DNA of 64,000 nt from Fodinibius halophilus (GTDB lineage Bacteria; Bacteroidota; Rhodothermia; Balneolales; Balneolaceae), in assembly GCF_011059105.1 (NCBI RefSeq), contig NZ_JAALLS010000006.1, forward strand, positions 1 to 64,000. Reading direction: 5' to 3'. The position numbers and the translations under genes are program-made. The notes beneath the pieces were generated by a model. The model did not search any database, was not told the DNA's origin, and was given only the letters and a program-made list of their open reading frames with translations. Numbering within the stretch: position 1 is the stretch's first letter; every line of letters starts with the position of its first letter. Below are positions 54,191 to 63,865 of the stretch, in pieces.

Positions 54191-55597
54191 TTAATTTCTA
54201 CTCTGATTGAGCTTCATGCCCTGCTTGGTAAAACGAATTTCAGCTCCTCGCAGACATGTATTATTCTGGCGGCCGTTTTCATTATACCAACGGCTGCGAC
54301 CTTCATCAAAATCCGTTTCGGCGTCTGCCTCCAATCGCATATCGTCTTTATCTTCGGAACGATCAAAGTATTTCTTACCGTCTACGAAGGTTTTCTCTGC
54401 AATACTGTAGATGCTCAGAGGATGACCATCCCATATAGCCACATCTCCATGCTTTCCTTCTTCAATGCTGCCTACCTTGTCATCGATACCCAGCTGCATA
54501 GCAGGGTTAATGGTAATCATCTTTAGCGCATCCTGCTTGGAGGTCCCACCATAATGTACCGCCTTTGCGGCCTCATGGTTAAGGTGACGAATAAGCTCAC
54601 CACTGTCGGAGTTAATACTGTTTCTGACGCCATTAGCGTTGAGTATAGAGGCGTTATAAGCCGTAGAATAGTAGACCTCAAACTTATAGGCCCACCAGTC
54701 TGCAAATACCGAGGTATAAGCATTATTCTTTTTCAGTTCCGGCGCCACTTTAAAGGCTTCATTCGCATGCTGGAACGTAAAGTTTTCGATGCCGTAATCG
54801 TTGAAAACGCGCATCAGCATTACAATTTCATCAGCACGGTACGAATGTGTATGCACCCAAACCTCACCTTCGATAATATCGACTAGAACCTCTAAGCGTT
54901 CGTTTTTAGCTACAGGTACAGGAGGAGTATCCAGGTTGCCGTTTTCATAAGCTTTCTTGGCATCCAGGTATTCCTGTCGATTTCGTCTATAATCGAGAGC
55001 AGCATCAAAATGGTCACGAATAACTTGCTCAACACCCATGCGAGTACGGGGCTTTACATCAAAACCCTGTCCATGCACACGAGTGGGATTCTCCCCCAGG
55101 GCAAATTTAATCGTCCGCGGTGCTCCTTCGAACCGCATCCCATCCATATTGGAACCATACCGAAGCTTCAGGGTCTCATTTTGTCCACCAATAACATTTG
55201 CCGAGCCGTGCATCAGGTGAATAGAGGTTACGCCACCGGCCAGTGCCCAATAGATATTGATATCTGTGGGATCGATCGATTCCTCCATCGATACTTCTGC
55301 CGTTACTGGGTTTGTCCACTCATTAACGTCTACAGCAGCAATATGCGAATGGGCATCAATAATACCCGGCATCACATATTTTCCACTGGCATCAACAGTC
55401 TTGACGCCTCGCGGAGCTGAAAGGTCTTTTCCAATATCCGTGATAACTCCATCTTCAATCAAAACATCAGTATCGGCCTTATTGCCATCGGTGATGGTCA
55501 TTACCGTACCATTTTTGATCAAAACAGAGCCTGTTTCCTGTGCATATCCGCTAATGCTAATACACAGTGCTATGGTTAATAATAATATCTTCTTCAT
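54191..55597 (-). CDS. Secreted amidohydrolase with intact metal ligands
   Basis: This exported enzyme of 468 residues has a signal peptide ending near GYAQ (about 20). It shows the catalytic pattern of metal-dependent amidohydrolases: PGIIDAHSHIAAVD with H83 and H85, EGEVWVHTHSYRADEI with further histidines, FTFQHANEAF, and NSDSGELIRHLNHEA supplying the terminal aspartate. It resembles imidazolonepropionase- or prolidase-like secreted amidohydrolases; the substrate (a peptide or an amide) is unknown. It is the middle gene of three tandem family members and the only one with a full metal-binding set. Confidence 0.88.
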   Translation of the reverse strand: MKKILLLTIALCISISGYAQETGSVLIKNGTVMTITDGNKADTDVLIEDGVITDIGKDLSAPRGVKTVDASGKYVMPGIIDAHSHIAAVDVNEWTNPVTAEVSMEESIDPTDINIYWALAGGVTSIHLMHGSANVIGGQNETLKLRYGSNMDGMRFEGAPRTIKFALGENPTRVHGQGFDVKPRTRMGVEQVIRDHFDAALDYRRNRQEYLDAKKAYENGNLDTPPVPVAKNERLEVLVDIIEGEVWVHTHSYRADEIVMLMRVFNDYGIENFTFQHANEAFKVAPELKKNNAYTSVFADWWAYKFEVYYSTAYNASILNANGVRNSINSDSGELIRHLNHEAAKAVHYGGTSKQDALKMITINPAMQLGIDDKVGSIEEGKHGDVAIWDGHPLSIYSIAEKTFVDGKKYFDRSEDKDDMRLEADAETDFDEGRSRWYNENGRQNNTCLRGAEIRFTKQGMKLNQSRN

Positions 55598-55605
55598 AAT
55601 GTGTA

Positions 55606-56949
55606 CTAGTTGGAAGATTTTGATTCAAATTCTGTGAGCTCGCCATCAGTAACAGAGTAAAGGGCCTTGGCCTTTTCCTCAGAAAATGGTTTAGAAAATA
55701 CCGTGAAACTGGCCATGTTGCCGGTCGCGACATCTCCCATCTTTTGACCGTACCCCAGAATTTCTGCTGTTGTCTGCGACAGCATTTCCAGGATTTCTTC
55801 TTCTGAGAGGTTCCCCTCTTCTTTAAGCGTTGTGATATTGTCTTGAATATCAGCAAGCTTAAAACCATTAGAGGCATAACCGACCTTTACACCGGCATCA
55901 AGCAGTTTCCGAATGTTTTGGATATCTGCCTTATAAGCTGTTAACTGACGTTCCCGAAATACGCGCATCTCTTCGGTTACCTCTTCGAGCTCTTCTCGGG
56001 GTTCGCTTTCCTCTTTCTTCTCTTCAGCCTTTTTCCATTCGGGCTTTTCAGGGAGGTCGATACTTGCCAATACCGAAATGTTGCGTTTCTTCAACTCATC
56101 AGCCTTTTTGTAAGCTTCTTTTCCGGATACGATCACAACCTCAAATCCTAATTCATCTTGCAACCAAAAAAGGCGTTCGATGTTTTCTTTGCTGTCAACT
56201 ACAAAGTAAAAAGGCTGATCTTGGTCCATCACCGGATACAATGTCTCCAACACCTTGTCTTTTTCCGGTGCTGAATAGTTCCCGGAGGTTGATGCATAAT
56301 ATCTCTGTTGCTGACGTAACGCTTTGGCATCATTAAAAAGCTGGCGAAAAGTCGTCATCACCCCCATTGTTGTGGAAGGATAAGCCGTGCCCCCTGCCTC
56401 TTCGAACTGGGCTAAAATACCAATTCCATTTTCAAGAACGTTGTCTTTTGTGTTCTCACCATCAATTGAGAACAGGTCCACTTGTCCGGCCAACATTCTT
56501 CCCTTGAGCCCAATAGCAGCCGTTGTAAATCCATGTTTCGGTGCTTCCTCAAGCACTTTGTCATCAAACTTCAACTGGTCTGCAGGTACCCTATCGGGTT
56601 GTATTCCTGCCCTGGCATAACTGGGATTTCCGGGTTCATCCGGTTTTTTTGAATCATTTTCAATGTCCGGACTTCCCCATAATGCCAAACCATCAATAAA
56701 GCCGGGATATACGTGAAGGCTGTCGCCGCCATCACGAACATAGGCATCAAAAGGAATGTTAGCATTTTTGCCCAGCGAGGTAATAACCCCGTTGCGCCAA
56801 ACAATTGTTCCACTTTTAATGGTCTCTCCATCTGCAGTATGGATCGTCACATTTTTAAAAGCCTCAGCAGGTGAGGACTGTGACCAGCCTTGCAGTGAAC
56901 ATACCATCAGAAGAAGGATACATAAAACAGTAGTACGCACTGACTTCAT
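55606..56949 (-). CDS. Secreted amidohydrolase-like protein, metal site degenerate
   Basis: This exported protein of 447 residues has a signal peptide ending near GWSQ. The N-terminal VTIHTADGETIKSGTIVW and C-terminal LGYGQKMGDVATGNMASFTV segments are those of the amidohydrolase superfamily. However, the HxH position reads YPGFIDGLALWGSPD with no histidine, and the later barrel histidines are also missing. A charged insertion rich in K and E lies at about residues 300-325. It is 8 bases upstream of the active family member and so is the first gene of the three-gene unit. A structural partner role in a hetero-complex is a reasonable guess. Confidence 0.85.
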   Translation of the reverse strand: MKSVRTTVLCILLLMVCSLQGWSQSSPAEAFKNVTIHTADGETIKSGTIVWRNGVITSLGKNANIPFDAYVRDGGDSLHVYPGFIDGLALWGSPDIENDSKKPDEPGNPSYARAGIQPDRVPADQLKFDDKVLEEAPKHGFTTAAIGLKGRMLAGQVDLFSIDGENTKDNVLENGIGILAQFEEAGGTAYPSTTMGVMTTFRQLFNDAKALRQQQRYYASTSGNYSAPEKDKVLETLYPVMDQDQPFYFVVDSKENIERLFWLQDELGFEVVIVSGKEAYKKADELKKRNISVLASIDLPEKPEWKKAEEKKEESEPREELEEVTEEMRVFRERQLTAYKADIQNIRKLLDAGVKVGYASNGFKLADIQDNITTLKEEGNLSEEEILEMLSQTTAEILGYGQKMGDVATGNMASFTVFSKPFSEEKAKALYSVTDGELTEFESKSSN

Positions 56950-57065
56950 AAGATAGGTATTGGATTATTGTTTAGATTTCGAAATGAAATAATAACATTC
57001 TGATAACGATATAAAAGACCCAAAACGATAAAAGATGTAAAGGGAAAACAGCTTGTTTTTTATAC

Positions 57066-57104
57066 CATCAAGGGGGTAATGTCAACCATTCCCCTCCCTT
57101 GATG
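57066..57104. other. Inverted repeat between the carboxylase and amidohydrolase genes
   Basis: CATCAAGGG (57066-57074) pairs with CCCTTGATG (57096-57104), with further near-pairing inside. There is no clear T run on either strand, so it is a weak terminator candidate for the carboxyltransferase gene or a regulatory structure. Confidence 0.4.
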
Positions 57105-57138
57105 TCACTGACCTTAAACCAACTCTAGTGCTGCCTAA

Positions 57139-58767
57139 TTAGACCTGCATTACACCCGTTTTGAAATCTTCAATCTCAGGATTGTGATCAGCACATTTTA
57201 TCGAATGAGAAATTCTATCGCGGGTATCAAGGGGATTAATAATACCATCTACCCACAGGCGTGCCGCAGCATAACGGGCATCTGTCTGATGGTCATACCG
57301 CTCGCTGATCTCTTTCATAATTTTTTGCTCCTCCTCTTCGGTAATCTCCTTACCCTGCTTTTCGAGTGATGATACCCGAATTTGGGTCAATACTTTCGCA
57401 GCCTGTGTTCCACCCATTACTGCAATTTGGGCCGATGGCCAGGCATACATAAAACGAGGATCGTAGGCACGGCCACACATCGCATAGTTTCCGGCCCCAT
57501 AACTGTTTCCTACTACAATTGTGATCTTCGGAACGGTACTGTTTGAAACGGCATTCACCATTTTAGCACCGTCTTTTATGATGCCGCCATGCTCTGCGCG
57601 TTTACCAATCATAAATCCGGAGACATCCTGCAAAAAGACCAATGGTATTTTTTTCTGATTACAGTTCATAATAAAACGTGCGGCTTTGTCAGCCGAATCA
57701 GAATAGATTACCCCACCGACCTGCATTTCTCCTTTCTTGGTGCGCGTTATTTTACGCTGATTGGCGACTATCCCCACACTCCAGCCATCAACACGAGCAA
57801 AACCGGTAATTAACGTTTGCCCATACCCTTCTTTAAACTCCGTAAAGGAGTCTTCATCCACGATACACTCCAAGACTTCATGCATATCGTAGGGCTTGGT
57901 TCTGTCATCAGGAAAAACGTCAAAAAGCTCTTCCGCATCTCGGGCCGGAGCTACAGGTTCTGTTCTATTGAAACCCGCCTTACCGAAAGGTCCCAATTTA
58001 TCTACTAAATCTCGTACGGTTTCCAGACACTCTTCATCATCTTTTACTTTATAATCTGTCACCCCACTTATTTCGGTATGGGTAGTAGCACCCCCAAGTG
58101 TTTCATTGTCTACATCCTCGCCTATAGCTGCTTTTACAAGGTAACTACCAGCCAAGAAAACACTACCGGTACCATCAACAATCAGTGCTTCATCACTCAT
58201 AATCGGCAGATACGCTCCCCCGGCCACACAACTGCCCATAATAGCTGCAATTTGTGGAATTCCTTCAGCACTTAATCGGGCATTATTCCGGAAAATGCGA
58301 CCAAAGTGTTCTTTATCGGGGAATATCTCATCCTGCATAGGCAAGTATACTCCTGCGGAGTCAACCAAGTAAAGGATCGGTAGCTTATTTTCCAGCGCAA
58401 TCTCTTGGGCCCGCAGATTTTTCTTTGCCGTAATAGGAAACCAGGCTCCTGCTTTAACGGTGGCATCATTGGCGACAATAATACAATCACGTCCCGATAC
58501 ACTTCCGATACCGGTAACTACGCCCCCAGAAGGGCATCCTCCTTCATCTTCATACATTTCATAGCCCGCCCACAGACCTAATTCATAGAGCTGCGAATCA
58601 TCATCAATCAACAGATCGATGCGTTCGCGTGCCGTAAGCTTTCCTTTGTTATGATGTTTGGCAATTCGTTTTTCTCCTCCTCCCTTTTTTATCTCTTTTT
58701 CAGTTTCATTAATCTGCTTAATAAGTGATGCTAGATCTTGAGGAGAACTGGAATTGCTGGAACTCAT
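57139..58767 (-). CDS. Acyl-CoA carboxylase carboxyltransferase (beta) subunit, methylcrotonyl/propionyl type
   Basis: This is the carboxyltransferase subunit of a biotin-dependent acyl-CoA carboxylase, 542 residues. Recognisable parts are GKLTARERIDLLIDD near the start, the crotonase-like oxyanion block of the N-half (YLVDSAGVYLPMQ), IAAIMGSCVAGGAYLP, and the C-half GNSYGAGNYAMCGRAYDP and AWPSAQIAVMGG. The AGVYLPMQ segment is closer to methylcrotonyl-CoA carboxylase beta than to propionyl-CoA carboxylase beta; substrate choice is not certain. No matching biotin/carboxylase alpha subunit is present here. It may be encoded elsewhere. The gene stands alone with upstream AT-rich DNA. Confidence 0.93.
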   Translation of the reverse strand: MSSSNSSSPQDLASLIKQINETEKEIKKGGGEKRIAKHHNKGKLTARERIDLLIDDDSQLYELGLWAGYEMYEDEGGCPSGGVVTGIGSVSGRDCIIVANDATVKAGAWFPITAKKNLRAQEIALENKLPILYLVDSAGVYLPMQDEIFPDKEHFGRIFRNNARLSAEGIPQIAAIMGSCVAGGAYLPIMSDEALIVDGTGSVFLAGSYLVKAAIGEDVDNETLGGATTHTEISGVTDYKVKDDEECLETVRDLVDKLGPFGKAGFNRTEPVAPARDAEELFDVFPDDRTKPYDMHEVLECIVDEDSFTEFKEGYGQTLITGFARVDGWSVGIVANQRKITRTKKGEMQVGGVIYSDSADKAARFIMNCNQKKIPLVFLQDVSGFMIGKRAEHGGIIKDGAKMVNAVSNSTVPKITIVVGNSYGAGNYAMCGRAYDPRFMYAWPSAQIAVMGGTQAAKVLTQIRVSSLEKQGKEITEEEEQKIMKEISERYDHQTDARYAAARLWVDGIINPLDTRDRISHSIKCADHNPEIEDFKTGVMQV

Positions 58768-58927
58768 AGAGCGGATTACTTTTTATAGATATTAAATTAT
58801 AGTTTCGAGCGTTACCAAAATAACGATTTTTAGCAATTGCCAAAGTAATGAATGTATCTATTTCGATTCAAGTTCATTACTTTGCACCTTGCTATGTAAA
58901 TAACATTTTTAATGAATCCGATAAGCT

Positions 58928-60340
58928 GTGAAATTATTTAAATTCTTTTTATCAACAGCGTTATTGTTCTTATGTCTGCTTTTCTTTTCTGATGCTGCAT
59001 ATGGCCAATGGAATAATGGATACCGGCAGTTGGCTAATCAGAAAGGGAAAAGTCCTGTTTCAATTGATATTATAACATTACCAACCAAGTCAGATTCTAC
59101 CGTAACCATGGGCGTTGTGTTTAATTTGCCCTACAGCTATCTGCCCTTCAAAAAGGCCAAACGAACAAATTCAAATGGCGAATTTTACAGTAATCTTGAA
59201 CTCAGTATCGAAATATTTAAAACAGACGGGCAAAAATCTTCTTCGAAGGATAAATTTTCAATCAAAGGACTGGAACCGATCGCCCGTGACTTTTTAAGTG
59301 ATACGGTTTATGCTGAGAATTACGAACAAAGTCAGTCAAAAAAAGAATTTTTAAACGGCTACCTGCAAACTTCTTTACCACCCGGTACTTACGATTATGT
59401 TTTACAAATAAAACGGGGACAAGAAGCCCAAAGCAGGATGTCTCGCAGACAAACTGTACATATTTCTTCTTTTAAAAATGGAACCCAAGATCATGTTACT
59501 TTTGGGAATAGTCTGACCACACAAAATGGTATCTCCTATGTCAGTTTATCCAAGCTGGGAGAAAACGTAGCCTATGGTAAAGATTTTTATATGCTGGCTC
59601 ATATCCCAAATTATGACCCATCAGCAAATTACAATCTGAAACTTGATAACCTTAAAGTTTCCGGCAAAGATACCACACAAAGCAGCACCGTTTATTCGTC
59701 TACACTTTCAGATGGTGATTTTAAAACTGATATACTGCCTACCCTCTCAAAAGCAAAGGATAATGATGTTCAGCTAAACCTAAAACATATTGAGAGTGGT
59801 TATACCTATGCCCTACTACAGATCCCTAATAAAAAATTACCCAACTCCTTATATCGCCTTACAATCTCAAAAACCGGTGACAGCAGCCCCGTAGTCAGCG
59901 AAACGTATCGCGCAGTTTGGGTAGATATGCCAAGGAGCCTACTCAGTTTAGACGTATCTATTGAAATGCTACACTATATTGTTGATGACAAAACACTGGA
60001 TCGTCTTTCAAGTGGTTCTAATGAAGAACGGGAACAAAAATTTCGCGAGTTTTGGGAAAAACGGGATCCAACCCCTGAAACAGATTATAATGAGCTAATG
60101 GCCGAATACTACCGGCGAATTGATTATGCGTATGATAAATTTTCAACCCAAAACAAGCTTGGTCATAAGAGCGATAGAGGGAACGTTTACATAAAGTTTG
60201 GTCCTCCCAAAAATACTAAGCGTAAATTCCCTACAAACGGGCCCACAACCGAGATCTGGACCTATCCTTCGACTAAATTTGTATTCCAAGCCACTACAGG
60301 ATTTGGAGATTTTAAGCTTGTCTCAAAAGAAAAATTATAG
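58928..60340 (+). CDS. GWxTD domain-containing exported protein
   Basis: This exported protein of 470 residues has a signal peptide ending near AYGQ (about 27). The C-terminal third carries the domain named for GWxTD: FREFWEKRDPTPETDYNE, YDKFSTQNKLGHKSDRGNVYI and KFGPPKNTKRKFP, ending with IWTYP. The central part is beta-rich. In relatives this domain sits in outer-envelope or secreted proteins of Bacteroidota-like and Acidobacteria-like bacteria and is of unknown function. The start is GTG at 58928-58930, as the ATG at 58912 is out of frame; no good ribosome site is visible. It leads a plus-strand set of genes, 12 bases before pdxA. Confidence 0.85.
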   Translation: MKLFKFFLSTALLFLCLLFFSDAAYGQWNNGYRQLANQKGKSPVSIDIITLPTKSDSTVTMGVVFNLPYSYLPFKKAKRTNSNGEFYSNLELSIEIFKTDGQKSSSKDKFSIKGLEPIARDFLSDTVYAENYEQSQSKKEFLNGYLQTSLPPGTYDYVLQIKRGQEAQSRMSRRQTVHISSFKNGTQDHVTFGNSLTTQNGISYVSLSKLGENVAYGKDFYMLAHIPNYDPSANYNLKLDNLKVSGKDTTQSSTVYSSTLSDGDFKTDILPTLSKAKDNDVQLNLKHIESGYTYALLQIPNKKLPNSLYRLTISKTGDSSPVVSETYRAVWVDMPRSLLSLDVSIEMLHYIVDDKTLDRLSSGSNEEREQKFREFWEKRDPTPETDYNELMAEYYRRIDYAYDKFSTQNKLGHKSDRGNVYIKFGPPKNTKRKFPTNGPTTEIWTYPSTKFVFQATTGFGDFKLVSKEKL

Positions 60341-60352
60341 TTTGTCTCAACC

Positions 60353-61357
60353 ATGAATTACCGAATAGCAATTAGCAGCGGCGATTTTAACGGTATTGGG
60401 CCGGAAGTCGTTTTAAAAACACTGGCCGCTCACCCACTCAATACTGTTACCCCCATTATACTTGGGAGCACAAAAGTCGTCGACTTTTACGCTAACCGAA
60501 TTACAGAAGAATTGAAATACCATCAAACCGATAGCACCGATGAACTAGTGGACGGGCAGATAAATATACTTGAGTGCTATAATAATGAAGTACCCAATAT
60601 TGCTCCGGGTTCTCTTACCGAACAGGCCGGGCTTTGTGCTATGCTTGCTGTTGAAAAAGGAATTGAACTGTGTAAAACCAAGGCTGTTGATGCGCTCGTA
60701 ACTGCTCCTATATCAAAAGAGGCTGTCAACCTTGCGGGCTATCAAATCCCCGGACATACCGAATTTTTAGCTGAGCATACCGATACCTCGGATTTTATGA
60801 TGATGCTGGTTAACAATGATCTGAGAGTGGGATTGACTTCAGTGCATATCCCCTTAGCCGAAGTGTCCGGTGCACTTTCCGAAGAAAAAATATTGAACGA
60901 TATTTCGATAATGGACCGAAGTCTCAAAAATGATTTTAACATTGGTGCCCCTAAGATAGCAGTACTGGGGCTGAATCCGCATGCCGGTGATGGAGGTATT
61001 ATTGGAAATGAAGAAATTGAATTGATTTCTCCTACAATTCAAAAAGCTCAACAAAACGGACATCTCGTAAGTGGCCCCCACCCTGCTGATGGCTTCTTTG
61101 GGAACAGGAAGTACAAAAACTATGACGGTATTTTAGCAATGTACCATGACCAGGGCCTTATCCCTTTTAAAACGCTTTCTTTTGGAGCCGGCGTTAACTT
61201 TACAGCCGGCCTGCCAATTGTTCGAACCTCTCCTGACCATGGCACTGCCTTCGACATTGCCGGAGCAGATAAAGCTAATTCCTCTTCGTTTACTCAAGCT
61301 TTTAATTTGGCAATAACATTGGCTAAGAATCGCCAAAAGGAGGCTTTACAAGCATGA
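60353..61357 (+). CDS. pdxA: 4-hydroxythreonine-4-phosphate dehydrogenase
   Basis: PdxA oxidises 4-phosphohydroxy-L-threonine in the DXP-dependent synthesis of pyridoxal phosphate. The 334-residue length is normal. The opening RIAISSGDFNGIGPEV is a clear PdxA block. Metal-site segments are present: PGHTEFLAEHT, LGLNPHAGDGG and AMYHDQGLIPFK, with their histidines, followed by VRTSPDHGTAFDIAG. It overlaps the downstream methyltransferase by 4 bases (ATGA), showing coupling, although no other PLP genes are in the window. Confidence 0.96.
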   Translation: MNYRIAISSGDFNGIGPEVVLKTLAAHPLNTVTPIILGSTKVVDFYANRITEELKYHQTDSTDELVDGQINILECYNNEVPNIAPGSLTEQAGLCAMLAVEKGIELCKTKAVDALVTAPISKEAVNLAGYQIPGHTEFLAEHTDTSDFMMMLVNNDLRVGLTSVHIPLAEVSGALSEEKILNDISIMDRSLKNDFNIGAPKIAVLGLNPHAGDGGIIGNEEIELISPTIQKAQQNGHLVSGPHPADGFFGNRKYKNYDGILAMYHDQGLIPFKTLSFGAGVNFTAGLPIVRTSPDHGTAFDIAGADKANSSSFTQAFNLAITLAKNRQKEALQA

Positions 61358-62142
61358 GCAATATCGAATATCCGGAATACTCGAAATTAGCCGATATCTA
61401 TGATTCGGTTATGAAAGACGTTAACTACGACCTTTGGGCTGATTTTATTGATGCCTTAATGTTAAACCATCATCCCAACCCCCAGACCATTATGGAACTG
61501 GCTTGCGGCACGGGTTCCCTGGCTCTTTCTCTTGATGAGTTGGAGTGCTATGATATTTTGGGAACCGATAAATCTCCACAGATGATTGCTAAAGCTCGTC
61601 AAAAAAATGAAGAAAAAAGATGCAACGTCGATTTTGAGGTGATGGACTTTCTCGATATCAACATGGACCGAACTTTTGATATCGTTGTTTCTGTGTTTGA
61701 CAGTATCAATTATTTGCATTCACCAGAAGAGGTCAAACAGTTTTTAGAAGAAGTTCAAAGCGTTTTGGGTCCACAAAGCCTGCTTATTTTTGACTTTACT
61801 ACCCCCAAGAACTCTATTCGAGCGATAGATTACCTGCACAACGAAGAAGGATATACCGAGGATGGCTATCACTTCTCGCGGAAAAGCACTTATGATTCTG
61901 CTGCTCAAATACATGTTAACAGTTTTAAAATCAAAAAGCTTGCCGATGACCAGCAAACAGTTTTAGAAGAGTATCAAGAATCTCACAGACAACGAGCATA
62001 TACGCTAGAACAAATGCTTGATATTATCGATCAAACAGCGTATAACTTAGTTGCAAAATACAGCGACTTCGAATTCGAAGAAGCTGACGAAAATAGTTTA
62101 CGAATCACAATGGTTTTACGATGTCCCAACACGCAGTCATAG
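61354..62142 (+). CDS. Class I SAM-dependent methyltransferase
   Basis: This cytosolic methyltransferase of 262 residues has the class I Rossmann motif I MELACGTGSLALSL (about residues 48-61), then DILGTDKSPQMI and DFEVMDFLDI as the ribose- and adenine-binding parts. The C-terminal half has the YHFSRKSTYD and LEQMLDIIDQTAYNL segments of small-molecule-type methyltransferases. The substrate is unknown. The start overlaps pdxA by 4 bases, and the end overlaps ftsE by 22 bases, so pdxA, this gene and ftsE form one tightly packed set. Confidence 0.9.
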   Translation: MSNIEYPEYSKLADIYDSVMKDVNYDLWADFIDALMLNHHPNPQTIMELACGTGSLALSLDELECYDILGTDKSPQMIAKARQKNEEKRCNVDFEVMDFLDINMDRTFDIVVSVFDSINYLHSPEEVKQFLEEVQSVLGPQSLLIFDFTTPKNSIRAIDYLHNEEGYTEDGYHFSRKSTYDSAAQIHVNSFKIKKLADDQQTVLEEYQESHRQRAYTLEQMLDIIDQTAYNLVAKYSDFEFEEADENSLRITMVLRCPNTQS

Positions 62143-62804
62143 AATTTCAAAATGTTAGTGTCTCTTATAATCATCAGCCCGTGCTGGATAATATTAACTT
62201 CAGCTTAGGCAATGGCGAATTCACTTATCTTATTGGCCAAACCGGGGCCGGAAAAAGCTCTTTCCTACGTCTTATTTACCGAGATTTATTGCCCGACAAC
62301 GGAACCGTATCAGTAGCAGGAATGGATGTTAGCTCCCTGAAAGATAAAAAAGTGCCCTACCTACGGCGAAGACTGGGTATTGTGTTCCAGGATTTTCAGC
62401 TTCTTCCCGACCGTACTGTTTATGAAAACGTGGCTTTTTCCCTTCAGGTCACCGGTGAAAAGAAAAGCTTTATCAAACAACGCGTGCTGGAGGTATTAGG
62501 AATGGTTGGATTAAGCCATAAACGGCGGAATATGCCCGAAGACCTATCCGGAGGAGAACAACAACGGGTTGTTATTGCACGAGCCTTAGCAAACGAACCT
62601 CGTATTATGTTGGCAGATGAACCTACCGGGAACCTTGACCCTGCTGCATCTGCTGAAATTATGGATCTGCTCAAACAGATTAATAACCGTGGTATGGCTG
62701 TTCTGATGGTTACCCATGATTATGATACCGTCAAACAATATCCATACCGGACCCTAAAATTAGCAGATGGGGAGATCAACGAAGTAGACACTGCTGCATT
62801 ATAA
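62121..62804 (+). CDS. ftsE: Cell-division ABC ATPase FtsE
   Basis: FtsE is the ATPase partner of FtsX and activates peptidoglycan hydrolases at the septum. The 227-residue protein has Walker A GQTGAGKSS, the Q-loop GIVFQDFQLLPDRTVYENVAF with the LLP wording typical of FtsE, the signature LSGGEQQRV, Walker B MLADEPTGN and the switch histidine in VTHDYD. No ftsX follows; instead queG comes after a 110-bp gap. FtsX is commonly unlinked in Bacteroidota. The start overlaps the methyltransferase gene by 22 bases; a frame shifted relative to it is used. Confidence 0.92.
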   Translation: MSQHAVIEFQNVSVSYNHQPVLDNINFSLGNGEFTYLIGQTGAGKSSFLRLIYRDLLPDNGTVSVAGMDVSSLKDKKVPYLRRRLGIVFQDFQLLPDRTVYENVAFSLQVTGEKKSFIKQRVLEVLGMVGLSHKRRNMPEDLSGGEQQRVVIARALANEPRIMLADEPTGNLDPAASAEIMDLLKQINNRGMAVLMVTHDYDTVKQYPYRTLKLADGEINEVDTAAL

Positions 62805-62917
62805 TGCTACCCCTTGAAATCATTTATTACCACTTTAGCAATGCTTACCTTTAAAGGCTGTTCTTATTAAAAAAACAGCTAACGCTTTCGTACTATAAAG
62901 ATATACACCTCAATTAC

Positions 62918-63865
62918 ATGAACCTGCACGATCGCACTCAAAAGGTACGTGAAAAAGCCCTGCGCCTGGGATTTAATGCCTGCGGTTTTGCTAAAGCCGG
63001 GCGTCTCGAAACCGAAGAACGTCGCCTGCGTGAGTGGTTAAACCAAGATCGTAATGGTAAAATGGGCTGGATGGAGAATCATTTCGAAAAGCGGGTAGAT
63101 CCTACCAAACTCGTGCCCGGGGCTAAATCTGTAGTATCTGTAATAGGCAGCTATTTCCACCCCCGCCACCGGAAACAGATGGCCAAAGACAACAGCCCTC
63201 AAATCGCTAAGTACGCACAAGGCCGAGACTATCACAAAGTATTCAAGCAAAAACTTAAAAGGCTTTTTGCGGAGACAGAAGAACTTTTAGGAGGATTGGA
63301 AGGCCGGGTTTTTGTCGATTCTGCTCCTGTATTAGATAAAGCGTGGGCCGTTCGTTCAGGGTTGGGCTGGATGGGTAAGAACTCGAACATCCTGAACAAA
63401 AATATGGGCTCATTCTTTTTTATCGGAGAGATGATCATTGACGCTGAGTTCCAATATGATGCCCCTATTACCGACCACTGTGGCAGTTGCACCCGATGTA
63501 TCGATTCGTGCCCTACCAATGCCATTTATGAGCCTTATCGTGTTGATGCCACAAAGTGTATCTCTTATTTGACTATTGAGCTAAAAGAGAGCATACCCGA
63601 AGACCAACGAGATGATGTAGGCGATTGGATGTTTGGATGCGATATCTGCCAGGATGTTTGTCCCTGGAATCGTGATGCTACCTATAGCCAGATGGAAGAT
63701 CTTGCTCCGCGTGAAAAACTTCTTGACCATGATATCAATTTCTGGGAAGAACTGGATATCGAAAAATATGATGAGCTTTTTGAAGGAACCCCTATTCGAC
63801 GGGCTAAATTTGAGAAATACAAGGACAATGTAGCAGCTGTTGCAACAAATATTAGGAAAAGCTGA
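62918..63865 (+). CDS. queG: Epoxyqueuosine reductase QueG
   Basis: QueG performs the last step of queuosine synthesis, reducing epoxyqueuosine in tRNA with a cobalamin and two [4Fe-4S] clusters. The 315-residue protein has DUF1730 sequence in the N-terminal half and FVDSAPVLDKAWAVRSGLGW in the middle, where the catalytic aspartate is found. The cluster-binding cysteines are in CGSCTRCIDSCPTNAI and CDICQDVCPWN, plus C at TKCISYL. Length and motif order are normal. It is preceded by a gap of about 110 bases and ends 135 bases before the window end. Confidence 0.96.
   Translation: MNLHDRTQKVREKALRLGFNACGFAKAGRLETEERRLREWLNQDRNGKMGWMENHFEKRVDPTKLVPGAKSVVSVIGSYFHPRHRKQMAKDNSPQIAKYAQGRDYHKVFKQKLKRLFAETEELLGGLEGRVFVDSAPVLDKAWAVRSGLGWMGKNSNILNKNMGSFFFIGEMIIDAEFQYDAPITDHCGSCTRCIDSCPTNAIYEPYRVDATKCISYLTIELKESIPEDQRDDVGDWMFGCDICQDVCPWNRDATYSQMEDLAPREKLLDHDINFWEELDIEKYDELFEGTPIRRAKFEKYKDNVAAVATNIRKS

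Noticed and set aside
57139-58767. AccD/AccA-type carboxyltransferase of acetyl-CoA carboxylase
   Set aside because: The single-chain 542-residue form with AGVYLPMQ is the propionyl/methylcrotonyl-CoA type; the acetyl-CoA enzyme uses separate AccA and AccD.
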